In this document: positions 26,999-35,785 of the stretch, piece after piece
How positions within the stretch are numbered: the stretch's first letter is position 1
Layout of the letters: every line of letters starts with the position of its first letter
Assembly (NCBI GenBank): GCA_964390335.1
Contig: CAYMHU010000021.1
Location: forward strand, 1 to 64,000
DNA from: Granulosicoccus sp964390335
Lineage (GTDB): Bacteria > Pseudomonadota > Gammaproteobacteria > Granulosicoccales > Granulosicoccaceae
DNA: 64,000 bases
Direction: 5' to 3'
Position numbers and translations under genes: made by a program
Notes under the pieces: generated by a model
The model's input: the letters and a program-made list of their open reading frames with translations, nothing else
What the model was told of the DNA's origin: nothing
Databases searched by the model: none

Positions 26999-28687
26999 AT
27001 GATTAACAAAAACACGATAGCGGTAATCGCGATCAGTAAAACATTACTACTCGGTGCCTGTGGACAAGGTACGGATTCCAGTCATTCAGGCCTCGGCGCA
27101 CCGGCTGCTGCTAGCTATGTACAAGCCAATTCGCCGTTAACTGCACGCCTCACTGATGATGCATTTAACGCGCTGGATGAAGTTGAGCAATATCGGGTAG
27201 CAAATAAGTTGTATTCGACAGTCTACAAGGGTATTAGCGTGCCCGAGTTCTTTGACTTGGATGTTGGATTAGTTACTCCCGTGACCATAAATGGCGGGCG
27301 ATTTATCAGTAGTGCAATGAACCGATTGCAAACTGATATTCCGCTTGAACAACAACAACGACTGGATTTGGCCATATTAGGCAGCGATGAGGTCGATATT
27401 GAATCGACATACAGTATTGAGGGGCAATATTCTTTTTCCAGGGATAAAGCACGCGAGTTGCCGTTAGCCAGAATACACACGTACCCGATGAGCCGACAGG
27501 TATATGTTCAGTGGATGGCATGGCACTTGGCTAATTCTATTTTGTTTTCACCGGCGGCCGAGCTTGATAGCGCCGGTATGACAGATGTGCAGAACATATT
27601 CAGACGCTTGTACAACAGCATAGATGCTGGTATGCCTATCAGAACCATTGTTGAAGAGCATATGCGTTCTGAGGAAAACTGGCGCCGGTTTCGTTCACCT
27701 GAAGATAACACGCGTGAAATGATCGAGGTATTTCTTGGGTTAGAAGACATGGATGCGGATGTACCCGCAGCTTCTAAAGCCTGTAAGGACTGGTATTTAA
27801 CCGGTGAAAATCAAGGCTATAAATTATCATTCACCGATTTTCCAAATACGGAACCACAGCAGGTACTAGGCGCATCCATTGTCAGTTGCGATGACTTTTA
27901 TAAATTGGTGGCGAACCACCCGAATTTGTTGCCAACTATTGCAGCGGTACTTGTGCGGTACTTTTACGCAGAAAAGGATTTTGAATTTCAGCAGCGCATG
28001 GTGGCGGCATTGGTAGCCGATAAACCAGAATCGTTCGAAGCATTGTTCAGCTTAATTATATTCTCAGGTGAATACCTGTTTAATAATGAGCGGCTGCGCT
28101 CTTATGAAGAATCGTTTTTAGCAACGGCAGAACGAATGCGTTGGAATACTCGCGACGATACCTTCCGCAGTATGGCATCAGGCAAAGGTGGTTTGTACCG
28201 CTCGGATATGGCAGAGATGGGCTGGCCAGCTATGTCGGCAAAGCTTGGACGTGTAGGCGGTGTTGCGACAGATTCGTTAAGTTTTGCTAATTTTCATAAA
28301 GGCTTTCGAGAAGAACTGTTGTTGGATAAATATCGCTGGTCGCGACGAATGGGACTCAGTGAACAACCGCCTCTGGATGAAACCGATGAGCAGATGTCAG
28401 TTGCAGAGTATGAGCGCCGCGTTGCACTGAACCGGCAACTAAAAATACTAACCATAGAAGAGTTAGTTGATTACTTGTTTATTTCTATTGCAACACGGCG
28501 TGCCACTGAGTTTGAACGCAATGAACTTATCCGCTTATACGATGAGAACGACTATCTTCGACACGAAGAAGAGCGCTCGTATGTAAAAAGCGGTCGAATG
28601 GCATCGTTGGCCAGCTTAACGTTCGATTATTTATCAAGATTATCGGAAGTCTATTATTTTAAAACCACCATTGGGGGTGCGCAATGA
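26999..28687 (+). CDS. Lipoprotein partner of DUF1501 protein (unknown function)
   Basis: A 562-residue protein with a lipoprotein signal (KTLLLGACGQG, Cys about residue 21) and a start at 26999 behind GGAG. I do not recognise a catalytic motif. The body is mostly helical with many charged residues; the C-terminal block ELVDYLFISIATRRATEFERNELIRLY resembles the tail of DUF1592/DUF1588-type or DUF1800-like proteins. Its stop overlaps the start of the DUF1501 gene by 4 bp, so they are translated together. DUF1501 proteins are usually paired with DUF1800 proteins, and this gene occupies that position. The pair is exported and its substrate is unknown. Confidence 0.6.
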   Translation: MINKNTIAVIAISKTLLLGACGQGTDSSHSGLGAPAAASYVQANSPLTARLTDDAFNALDEVEQYRVANKLYSTVYKGISVPEFFDLDVGLVTPVTINGGRFISSAMNRLQTDIPLEQQQRLDLAILGSDEVDIESTYSIEGQYSFSRDKARELPLARIHTYPMSRQVYVQWMAWHLANSILFSPAAELDSAGMTDVQNIFRRLYNSIDAGMPIRTIVEEHMRSEENWRRFRSPEDNTREMIEVFLGLEDMDADVPAASKACKDWYLTGENQGYKLSFTDFPNTEPQQVLGASIVSCDDFYKLVANHPNLLPTIAAVLVRYFYAEKDFEFQQRMVAALVADKPESFEALFSLIIFSGEYLFNNERLRSYEESFLATAERMRWNTRDDTFRSMASGKGGLYRSDMAEMGWPAMSAKLGRVGGVATDSLSFANFHKGFREELLLDKYRWSRRMGLSEQPPLDETDEQMSVAEYERRVALNRQLKILTIEELVDYLFISIATRRATEFERNELIRLYDENDYLRHEEERSYVKSGRMASLASLTFDYLSRLSEVYYFKTTIGGAQ

Positions 28688-30186
28688 ACAGAAGACATTT
28701 TCTTATGAAAAGCAGTGCATTTACTATGGCAGCTGCAGCGCCTTCGTTTTTGCAAATGCCGGGGCTTATTAGTCAAGCCGCAGCCGCAACACTTGATCAA
28801 GCGAACTATGTATTGCCCACCAGAATGCCGCAGGTGATAAACCTGTTTCTGTATGGCGGTGCGTCTGAGCTTGCAGGTAATCTAACCAATATTGAGCAAA
28901 TTGATGGGGCATCGCAGAACCGATATCCGAGCGAGCTGTTGGCCGCTGTGAACGGCGATCAGGGGCAGGTTACGCAAAATGGATTCTGGCGTAGTGCTGG
29001 TGGCTCGGCCATGGAAGACATGTTAGCAAGTGGCGATATGAGTGTTTACCGTACGATCAACAGACTCAAAGACAATACGCGTGCGCATCGGCAAAGTATT
29101 TTCTCCAGTCAAAAAGGCTCCTTGAATATTGATGGATCGCCCGGTATGGGTTCCACCATTGCCGCCGTGCTTGAAGCGAACCGATCTGCACTGGATGGGT
29201 CAACGCAGCTTGGTGGTAAAACGCTGGACGAATTAGTATTGCCGTTTGTATCGTTGGAAGGCACATCTGTCGCGTTCTCGGCGCAAGGTGATATTAACCT
29301 GCCGTTGCGATTACGTGGATTAAGTCTTGATGAGAATTTTGAAAACCCGTACTCCAGATCCAACGATCAACACGCGTCTGAACTGAACGCGATTGTGCGG
29401 CAAGTCGAGAATGAAACCTTGCGGACTCGATACGCGAAGATTCATGGCGGGTTTGAATCCCGCGACCGTATGGAAGCGCTTATTGGTAATTTGCAAACGG
29501 CAATAGACAGCCCGCTTCCGCAGGTGCCCAATAATGCTGCTGATGGGAGTGTCGATATTGATGTAAATCCGGACACTGGATATCTGCGCTATCCGGATAA
29601 TAATCGATTCAGTAATCGCTTGAAGGCGGCCGTTACACTGGCGATTGCTAATCCTGATACCTTATTTATTTCTTTGGGTAATGGTATAGGCAGTTGGGAT
29701 GATCATGATTCATCGCTTAATGAGTATGCCCCCCGAATGCAGCAGTTAATGGAAGCACTGCGGGTTGCAACTAAACATATTCGATATGCTGATTCTCGAT
29801 TTGGAGGCAAAAGAGACACTGGCAATATCATCATAAACGTACACGGTGATTTTGGCCGGAATGTGAATCTAAACAATTCGATGGGTTGGGACCACGGCAA
29901 TAATCAGAATTTATATACCTTTGGCGGTCATTCCATTCGAGGGCGCGCAGCGTTAGGAAAAATTGTTGGTAAAACGGAAATCTTCGGTTCTGCCAGCAAC
30001 AATCGTTTGTTTACCCGTCCAACAGATGATAGTTACCAGGCGGAGCCTATGACTATAGCTGCCAGCACGTACAAATACTTTGGTGTGAGAAACCCAACGG
30101 TGCTAACGCGCGATGCCGAGTACAATCCAAGCGGTGATAACGCGTTGGATGAAACGGTGGCTGGCGAAAATTTGGTGACTACCTGA
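28684..30186 (+). CDS. DUF1501 protein with Tat-like signal
   Basis: A 500-residue exported protein of the DUF1501 family, a member of the alkaline-phosphatase-like group related to sulfatases. The N-terminus MNRRHFLMKSSAFTMAAAAPSFL is a twin-arginine signal. Family blocks include QVINLFLYGGASELAGNL near the start and VHGDFGRNVNLNNSMGWDHGNN toward the end, where the Asp/His residues would bind metal. Biochemical role is not established for the family. It overlaps the upstream lipoprotein gene by 4 bp and overlaps the end of the converging hydrolase gene by 8 bp. Confidence 0.82.
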   Translation: MNRRHFLMKSSAFTMAAAAPSFLQMPGLISQAAAATLDQANYVLPTRMPQVINLFLYGGASELAGNLTNIEQIDGASQNRYPSELLAAVNGDQGQVTQNGFWRSAGGSAMEDMLASGDMSVYRTINRLKDNTRAHRQSIFSSQKGSLNIDGSPGMGSTIAAVLEANRSALDGSTQLGGKTLDELVLPFVSLEGTSVAFSAQGDINLPLRLRGLSLDENFENPYSRSNDQHASELNAIVRQVENETLRTRYAKIHGGFESRDRMEALIGNLQTAIDSPLPQVPNNAADGSVDIDVNPDTGYLRYPDNNRFSNRLKAAVTLAIANPDTLFISLGNGIGSWDDHDSSLNEYAPRMQQLMEALRVATKHIRYADSRFGGKRDTGNIIINVHGDFGRNVNLNNSMGWDHGNNQNLYTFGGHSIRGRAALGKIVGKTEIFGSASNNRLFTRPTDDSYQAEPMTIAASTYKYFGVRNPTVLTRDAEYNPSGDNALDETVAGENLVTT

Positions 30187-31063
30187 TCGTATTCATGAAG
30201 TCGAGCACCTCGCTAATAAATAGCTCAGGCTGTTCTTCCATCAAACTGTGCGCACAGGGCAGGGATCGCCCGCTTACCTGTTGGGCTTTGTCTTGCCAGG
30301 TTTGCAACACGTCATACAGTTTGCCAACGGTGCCATATTCTCCCCAAAGTGCAAGCAACGGTGCTTGAATACGCGCGTCACTGTCTGCTTTATCGTGCTG
30401 AAGATCAATAGTGGCAGCGGCGCGATAGTCTTCGCACACAGCGTGGATCATGCCGGGCTGTTGATAACATCGAAGATAGTCGTTGAATACAGCCTCGCTA
30501 ACTTGGCCTGCATCCGGGTTAGCCAGTTGAGTGTTGATGTGTTTGCGAAGGAAAAACTCCGGATCATGACCAATAAGTGTTTCGGGTAGCGGTGCATCCT
30601 GGATCAAGAAAAACCACCAGAAGTAGCGCGTGGCAAATTCCATATCGGTTTTCGCATACATGGTGGTTGTTGGTGCGATATCAATAACCACCACGCTGCT
30701 TACCGCATCGGGGTAGTCCAACGCTAAACGATGTGCAACTCGTCCACCTCTATCATGACCAAGCACACAGAACTGTTGATGACCGAAGTGACGCATCAGT
30801 TCAACTTGATCCGTTGCCATAGCGCGTTTTGAATAGTTAACGTGGTTGGGTCCGCCATCGGGTTTTGATGAATCGCCGTAACCACGTAAATCGGCTGCGA
30901 TGACACTAAAACCAGCATCGACAAACGCTTGCGCAACCTTACGCCAAACAATGAGATTCTGTGGATGACCATGTAACAACAATAAGGGCGGGCCGTTACC
31001 TGCCTTTACACAGTTAATTTGAACGTTGTTTACGTTGATGCGGTGTTGATCGAAGCCGGGCAT
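30179..31063 (-). CDS. Alpha/beta hydrolase, haloacetate dehalogenase-like
   Basis: A 294-residue alpha/beta hydrolase if started at the ATG at 31063, 18 bp beyond the upstream stop; a frame to 31126 runs into the dehydrogenase gene and is unlikely. The nucleophile is Asp104 in VLGHDRGGRVAH, not Ser, as in fluoroacetate dehalogenases and epoxide hydrolases. The oxyanion region is LLHGHPQNLIVW, and DLRGYGDSSKP and the ANY-type block HVNYSKRAMATDQ match fluoroacetate dehalogenase closely. The halide-binding His-Trp pair of that enzyme is Trp-Trp here (RYFWWFF), so the leaving group may differ. The catalytic His is likely in CAHSLMEE. It is downstream of the tartrate dehydrogenase-like gene on the same strand. 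Confidence 0.8.
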   Translation of the reverse strand: MPGFDQHRINVNNVQINCVKAGNGPPLLLLHGHPQNLIVWRKVAQAFVDAGFSVIAADLRGYGDSSKPDGGPNHVNYSKRAMATDQVELMRHFGHQQFCVLGHDRGGRVAHRLALDYPDAVSSVVVIDIAPTTTMYAKTDMEFATRYFWWFFLIQDAPLPETLIGHDPEFFLRKHINTQLANPDAGQVSEAVFNDYLRCYQQPGMIHAVCEDYRAAATIDLQHDKADSDARIQAPLLALWGEYGTVGKLYDVLQTWQDKAQQVSGRSLPCAHSLMEEQPELFISEVLDFMNTIR

Positions 31064-31080
31064 TTCGGTTGTTAAAATGC

Positions 31081-32163
31081 TCAATGTGCAGCAGCCTTGA
31101 CAGCCTCGGCAACGGCGGAACCACATTGCTCGGTATTGCAGCTGCCGCCTAAATCTGCTGTACGTAAGCTCTCATCTACCAACACGACTTCTATGGCTTT
31201 AATGATAGCACTAGCTGCTGCCTGATGACCCAAGTGCTCTAACATCATGGCACCTGCCCATATTTGCCCAATAGGGTTAGCGATGTTTTTTCCGGCTATG
31301 TCTGGCGCAGAACCATGCACTGGTTCGAATAGCGATGGAAAATCCCGTTCAGGGTTGATATTGCCGGATGGTGCAATGCCGATGGTGCCTGTGCAGGCAG
31401 GTCCGAGATCAGACAGGATATCGCCAAATAAATTGCTTGCCACAACCACATCAAACCAATCCGGGTGCAATACAAAATGTGCGGTCAGAATATCAATGTG
31501 GTATTTATCAACCTTGATATCGGTATGCTGATTCGACATCGCTTCAACTCGTTCATCCCAATAAGGCATGGTAATAGCGATGCCATTCGATTTAGTGGCC
31601 GACGTCAGATGTTTTCTGCGTTTGGTTGCCAGTTCAAATGCAAACTTCAGAATGCGATCAACACCATAGCGGCTCATCACTGTTTCTTGCATGACCATTT
31701 CACGTGGGGTATCGGCAAACATGCGACCGCCAATGGCTGAGTATTCACCTTCCGTGTTTTCCCTGACAATCATCATGTCTATATCGCCCGGGCCTCTGCC
31801 AACCAGCGGTGATGGAACGCCTGGCATGGAACGCGCGGGCCGTAAACTTACGTATTGATCGAACTCGCGTCGAAATTTAATCAGCGATTGCCACAGTGAA
31901 ATATGATCAGGCACTTTGTCGGGCCACCCAACGGCACCGAAGAATATCGCATCTGATGATTCGAGTTGCTGCTTCCAATCATCCGGCATCATTTGGCCAT
32001 GCTGTTCGTAGTACTCAACACTAGAAAAATCGTGATGAGTGAATTTCAGGCCTAGCTCGAATCGTTGTGCGGCGGCTTCGAGTACTTTGAGCCCTTCCGG
32101 TACCACTTCTTTTCCGATGCCGTCGCCAGGAATCACGGCGATGTTGTGTGAGTTGGAATGCAT
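31081..32163 (-). CDS. Tartrate dehydrogenase/decarboxylase-type beta-decarboxylating dehydrogenase
   Basis: A 360-residue NAD- and metal-dependent decarboxylating dehydrogenase of the isocitrate/isopropylmalate dehydrogenase family. The N-terminus IAVIPGDGIGKEVVPEGL and the substrate loop VRENTEGEYSAIGGRM are standard. Metal-binding Asp residues lie in VASNLFGDILSDLGPA, and the cofactor loop is LFEPVHGSAPDIAGKNIANP. The segment SLRPARSMPGVPSPL is typical of the tartrate dehydrogenase (TtuC/DmlA) branch, which also acts on D-malate. It lacks the leu operon context. It is divergent from the sulfatase gene across 236 bp and is followed by the dehalogenase-like gene. Confidence 0.85.
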   Translation of the reverse strand: MHSNSHNIAVIPGDGIGKEVVPEGLKVLEAAAQRFELGLKFTHHDFSSVEYYEQHGQMMPDDWKQQLESSDAIFFGAVGWPDKVPDHISLWQSLIKFRREFDQYVSLRPARSMPGVPSPLVGRGPGDIDMMIVRENTEGEYSAIGGRMFADTPREMVMQETVMSRYGVDRILKFAFELATKRRKHLTSATKSNGIAITMPYWDERVEAMSNQHTDIKVDKYHIDILTAHFVLHPDWFDVVVASNLFGDILSDLGPACTGTIGIAPSGNINPERDFPSLFEPVHGSAPDIAGKNIANPIGQIWAGAMMLEHLGHQAAASAIIKAIEVVLVDESLRTADLGGSCNTEQCGSAVAEAVKAAAH

Positions 32164-32287
32164 GAATGATATGTTGCCTTCGATAAGGTTTTATTTGTGT
32201 TGGGGTAGTCACTTTACACTGTAGCATGGTTACTGATAAGCCAATATGCGTAAATGAATACTAGCCAGCGAATCGACGTCGCAGCAA

Positions 32288-32315
32288 TTGCCATATAGGT
32301 GCTAAATACTATAAT
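32288..32315 (+). promoter_or_regulatory. Sigma-70-like promoter of the first sulfatase
   Basis: TTGCCA at 32288-32293 and a perfect TATAAT at 32310-32315 are separated by 16 bp. They lie in the 236-bp divergent region and point at the sulfatase gene, whose ATG at 32400 is about 85 bp downstream. No other promoter of this quality is seen there. Confidence 0.55.
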
Positions 32316-32399
32316 TTATAGGCCAGTTACTTTGCTTGGTGTATCAGCTATCCTGCTTAGTTTTTATTGCGCCGCAAACATAAGGTCAAAGTCAACATA

Positions 32400-33974
32400 A
32401 TGAGTTCAAAAAAACCCAATTTTCTGTTTATTATTACCGATCAACACCGCGCAGATCATCTTGGCTGTTATGGCAATCAGGTTGTTAAAACACCTGCTAT
32501 AGATTCTCTAGCGCAACGCGGAACCCGCTATAACCGGTTCTATGTTGCCAACCCGGTCTGCATGCCGAACCGTGCATCGATAATGACAGGCCGTATGTGT
32601 TCAGCACATGGTGGGCGCCATAACGGAATTCCATTATCTAAAGATCACACAACCTTTGTTGAATTGCTTCGAGATGCCGGATATAAAACCGGCTTAGTTG
32701 GTAAGTCGCATCTACAGGGCTTCACAGGAAAACGGGTCACTAATAAGTTTGGACCTGAGCCGGGTAAACATTTTCCATCTGAGGGGTTACGGGATGCTAT
32801 TAAAAATAACCGGCAAACAGCGGAGTATGAGCTGGAACTCGCAGCACAGTGGGATACACCATTAGCGGATCGTATCGATGATCATTACTATGGCTTTGAA
32901 CATGTGGAAGTGGCCGCTGATCATGCGGATAAGGCATGTGGTGACTATTTATTGTGGGCAAAAAACCAGCGTGAAGATTTTGAACAGCTGGTGGGCGAAG
33001 ACAATGCCCTGGTACATAATCGCTGTGATGCACCGCAAGCGTGGCGAACTGCAGTGCCAGAGGAGTTGTACTCGACTAATTGGATAGCAGATCAATCAAT
33101 CACTTGGTTGAACGAGGCTGCATTGCAGGATGAACCTTTTTTTCTGCAAATGTCTTTCCCGGATCCGCATCATCCGTTTACCCCGCCGGGTAAGTATTGG
33201 GATATGTATAACCCGGACGATATCGAATTACCAGCATCATTTGGTAGTGGATTGTTACCACCCATAAAAGCAATGCGCGAGGCCATGAAATCGGGTAAAG
33301 AGCAGCGTAGTGCGCAAACGCCATTCGTTGTGAATGAAGAAGAAGCGCGTAATATAATCGCATTAACGTATGGCATGATAACCATGATAGATGATGCTAT
33401 AGCTCGCGTGCTCAAGCAGCTCAAAGATTCGGGTCTGGATGAGAACACAGTAGTCATTTTTACATCTGATCATGGTGATTTCATGGGTGATCATGGATTG
33501 ATGCTGAAATTTTTATTGCACTATCAAGGATTAATTAAAGTACCGTTAATCTGGAGCGATCCCCAGCAAACCAGTAACGCACTTGTCGAAGATAGTCTTG
33601 CTTCTTCAATCGATATATCGGCCACCATACTCGCGCGCGCCGGTATAACACCGTACAACGGAATTCAGGGTCGAGATTTATTTTCAAGCGATGCACCTGA
33701 TGCAATAATCGTAGAAGAAGATTTTCAACGCCCGATAACCGGGTTTGATCAGCCTCAGCGAATAAGAACAGTGGTTACTGATCGCTACAGAATGTCGCTG
33801 CGACACGGCGAAGACTGGCATGAGCTATATGATCTTCAAACCGATCCGCATGAAATGCGGAATCGATATGATGATCCTACAATGGCTAATACCAAGAATG
33901 AACTTACCGATCTGATGTTGCGTAGAATGATAGAATTGCAAGACCAATCTCCTATGCCAGTATATCGCGCATAG
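32400..33974 (+). CDS. Type I sulfatase (FGly-dependent), cytosolic
   Basis: A 524-residue alkaline-phosphatase-fold sulfatase. The start is taken at the ATG at 32400 so that it begins MSSKKPNFLFIITDQHRAD, the usual N-terminus; a TTG at 32367 would add 11 residues of no family likeness. Metal Asp13/14 lies in ITDQH, and the FGly-forming Cys54 is in VANPVCMPNRASIMTGR, a CxPxR site needing the FGE at 25.3 kb. Further metal ligands are in FTSDHGDFMGDHG. There is no signal peptide, so it acts in the cytosol. The CMPNR form and the PDPHHPFTPPGKYWDMY block are shared with the enzyme at 59.6 kb. Phosphonate monoester hydrolase is an alternative activity. Confidence 0.88.
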   Translation: MSSKKPNFLFIITDQHRADHLGCYGNQVVKTPAIDSLAQRGTRYNRFYVANPVCMPNRASIMTGRMCSAHGGRHNGIPLSKDHTTFVELLRDAGYKTGLVGKSHLQGFTGKRVTNKFGPEPGKHFPSEGLRDAIKNNRQTAEYELELAAQWDTPLADRIDDHYYGFEHVEVAADHADKACGDYLLWAKNQREDFEQLVGEDNALVHNRCDAPQAWRTAVPEELYSTNWIADQSITWLNEAALQDEPFFLQMSFPDPHHPFTPPGKYWDMYNPDDIELPASFGSGLLPPIKAMREAMKSGKEQRSAQTPFVVNEEEARNIIALTYGMITMIDDAIARVLKQLKDSGLDENTVVIFTSDHGDFMGDHGLMLKFLLHYQGLIKVPLIWSDPQQTSNALVEDSLASSIDISATILARAGITPYNGIQGRDLFSSDAPDAIIVEEDFQRPITGFDQPQRIRTVVTDRYRMSLRHGEDWHELYDLQTDPHEMRNRYDDPTMANTKNELTDLMLRRMIELQDQSPMPVYRA

Positions 33975-34021
33975 AGGTATTGCGCGTCACTACATGCAAT
34001 TGCATTTTGTCTAAGGGCTAC

Positions 34022-35047
34022 CTAATCAACCGAATCGTCGGTATCCAGGGCGCTGGCTGCGCCGCTGATTAGTTGGTATGACAGTAAATCGCCAACTTCT
34101 GTAGCATCACGAATAAGTGGCTTCACCTGTTTGCTTAAACTGCGCAATGCGTCATCGAACGATTGTTGAATCACGTCTGCTTCGTCGAGTGAAACGAATT
34201 TAAAACGCAGGGTTTTATCGGGCGTTGCCTGAGTCACGATCGGTAAGTCGCATGGTAGCACCTGAGCAATCCGCGCGAATCCACCGATACTTTGACATTC
34301 GCTTTGCAACACAAACGGTAATCCGTCTCCTGTCATTTGAATATCGCCAGCAAATGCCGGTTCCGATAACACAGCGTGTTGCGCATCCATAGAGAACGCA
34401 GCACCATCGAAATCCAGTGCCATGCCTTGCCGGTTGCGCCGCGATGAGGCTTGAAATGAAGTTTTTTCGAATCGTTCAATAACCGAATCGGGGTACAAAG
34501 CGGTATGCAGGGTTGGAACCACTCTGATTTCACCCCCATTGAAACGTGAGGCTACATTTAAAAACACCGGACTACTATCGGATTTCAAGTCTTCGCCTAT
34601 CGGTAGATCGTCGTTAGCTTGTAACGGTTCGCCAATATTAGCTGCTAAATGTGACGAGCGACTGCCGAGTACTGGCTCTGTATCAAACCCACCACCGACA
34701 CTAAGGTAACCGTATACGCCTTGTTGTGCGGCGGCAATGGTAAGTCGCTGACCGTCGAAAAGTGTATGGCTGGCATTCCAGGTTAACGGTGCGTCATTTG
34801 CCGTCGCGCTCATTGGCGCGCCAGTGAGTGCTATGCGGCAATCGCCGTGTACTAAAAATTCTCCGCCAAACATGGGCATCTCTATTGCTGCCAATGTAGC
34901 GCTTTGAGATAGTAATGCGGCAGCTTCGAACAGCGCAATGCGATCCACGGCACCGCCGCGCGATAAACCGTACGTGTGCCATCCGCTACGACCTAAGTCT
35001 TGGATTGTGAGTGCAGGGCCTGCGCTTATAACTTGTAAAGAAGCCAT
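34022..35047 (-). CDS. pxpC: 5-oxoprolinase subunit C (biotin-dependent carboxylase-like)
   Basis: A 341-residue protein of the PxpC / KipA / urea-amidolyase-associated carboxyltransferase group. The N-terminal block LQVISAGPALTIQDLGRSGWHTYGLSRGGAVD is the family signature. With PxpA and PxpB it cleaves 5-oxoproline to glutamate using ATP. The gene starts 6 bp after pxpB, so the order GST-pxpB-pxpC is a single transcript. A pxpA (LamB/YcsF) gene is not found in the window. Confidence 0.88.
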   Translation of the reverse strand: MASLQVISAGPALTIQDLGRSGWHTYGLSRGGAVDRIALFEAAALLSQSATLAAIEMPMFGGEFLVHGDCRIALTGAPMSATANDAPLTWNASHTLFDGQRLTIAAAQQGVYGYLSVGGGFDTEPVLGSRSSHLAANIGEPLQANDDLPIGEDLKSDSSPVFLNVASRFNGGEIRVVPTLHTALYPDSVIERFEKTSFQASSRRNRQGMALDFDGAAFSMDAQHAVLSEPAFAGDIQMTGDGLPFVLQSECQSIGGFARIAQVLPCDLPIVTQATPDKTLRFKFVSLDEADVIQQSFDDALRSLSKQVKPLIRDATEVGDLLSYQLISGAASALDTDDSVD

Positions 35048-35053
35048 TACTAG

Positions 35054-35782
35054 TCAGACCACCACTAAGTCGGCAGCTTCAGCGCGTGATGGATCGCGAA
35101 GACAGCGAGCTATTGCATCGCCATTTACGCGCACAAATTCAATTTCATCTCCGGTTCGCAGCTTAAACGGCGTGTTGGAGCCAGCATCGAAATTTTTGAA
35201 TGCGGTTTGGCCTATTTGCCGCCAGCCAGTAGGTGAGTTGTTAGTGAAAATGATGAGCTGCCGTAACGCAACGACTAATGACCCTGCTGGTACCTGCGGC
35301 GTTATCGAGTTTAGGCGCGGAAAATCCCAGTTGGGCGGCAAGGTACCCAGGTACGGTTGGCCCGGTGCAAACCCAATCGTCATGACCCTTAGACGGGTGG
35401 CCAGTACCTCGTTCACAGCGGACTCAACCGTTAATCCAGCGAGTGAAGCAACCTCAGATAAATGTGGAGCGTGTTCAGCCTCGAAACAAGCCTTAACACG
35501 CCAAAGTCTGCTGGCAGTTCTGGGTGAAGAGCTAAGCCAATCTTGTGAATCAAGTAGTGCGTTTAGTTTTTCGGATAGCGAGTTTCTGGATAATCGCGCC
35601 GGATCAAATAGCACCAGTGTTGATACCAGCGAGTTGGATGTTTCAGTAACACCGTCAATGGTGTTAAGTTCTACCGCATCTCTGAATGCCAGAGCAGCTC
35701 TATTAGCCTCGTCAGATAACTGGTCGGCAAACGTGACTAATAGTCCTGATATTCCAGCGTTACGAATATACGGCGCATGCAT
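35054..35782 (-). CDS. pxpB: 5-oxoprolinase subunit B (KipI-like)
   Basis: A 242-residue PxpB/KipI-family protein. The blocks VMTIGFAPGQPYLGTLPPNWDFPRL (family pattern GFxPGFxYLGxLPxxL) and QVPAGSLVVALRQLIIFTNNSPTGW are diagnostic. It forms a complex with PxpC in 5-oxoproline hydrolysis; in Bacillus the related KipI inhibits a sporulation kinase. It lies between the GST gene (3 bp upstream) and pxpC (6 bp downstream). 5-Oxoproline arises from glutathione turnover, which gives the GST pairing some sense. Confidence 0.9.
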   Translation of the reverse strand: MHAPYIRNAGISGLLVTFADQLSDEANRAALAFRDAVELNTIDGVTETSNSLVSTLVLFDPARLSRNSLSEKLNALLDSQDWLSSSPRTASRLWRVKACFEAEHAPHLSEVASLAGLTVESAVNEVLATRLRVMTIGFAPGQPYLGTLPPNWDFPRLNSITPQVPAGSLVVALRQLIIFTNNSPTGWRQIGQTAFKNFDAGSNTPFKLRTGDEIEFVRVNGDAIARCLRDPSRAEAADLVVV

Positions 35783-35785
35783 TGA

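Noticed and set aside
33994..34005. Palindrome ATGCAATTGCAT between converging genes
   Set aside because: Short and AT-rich; stem too weak for a convincing terminator although a few T follow.
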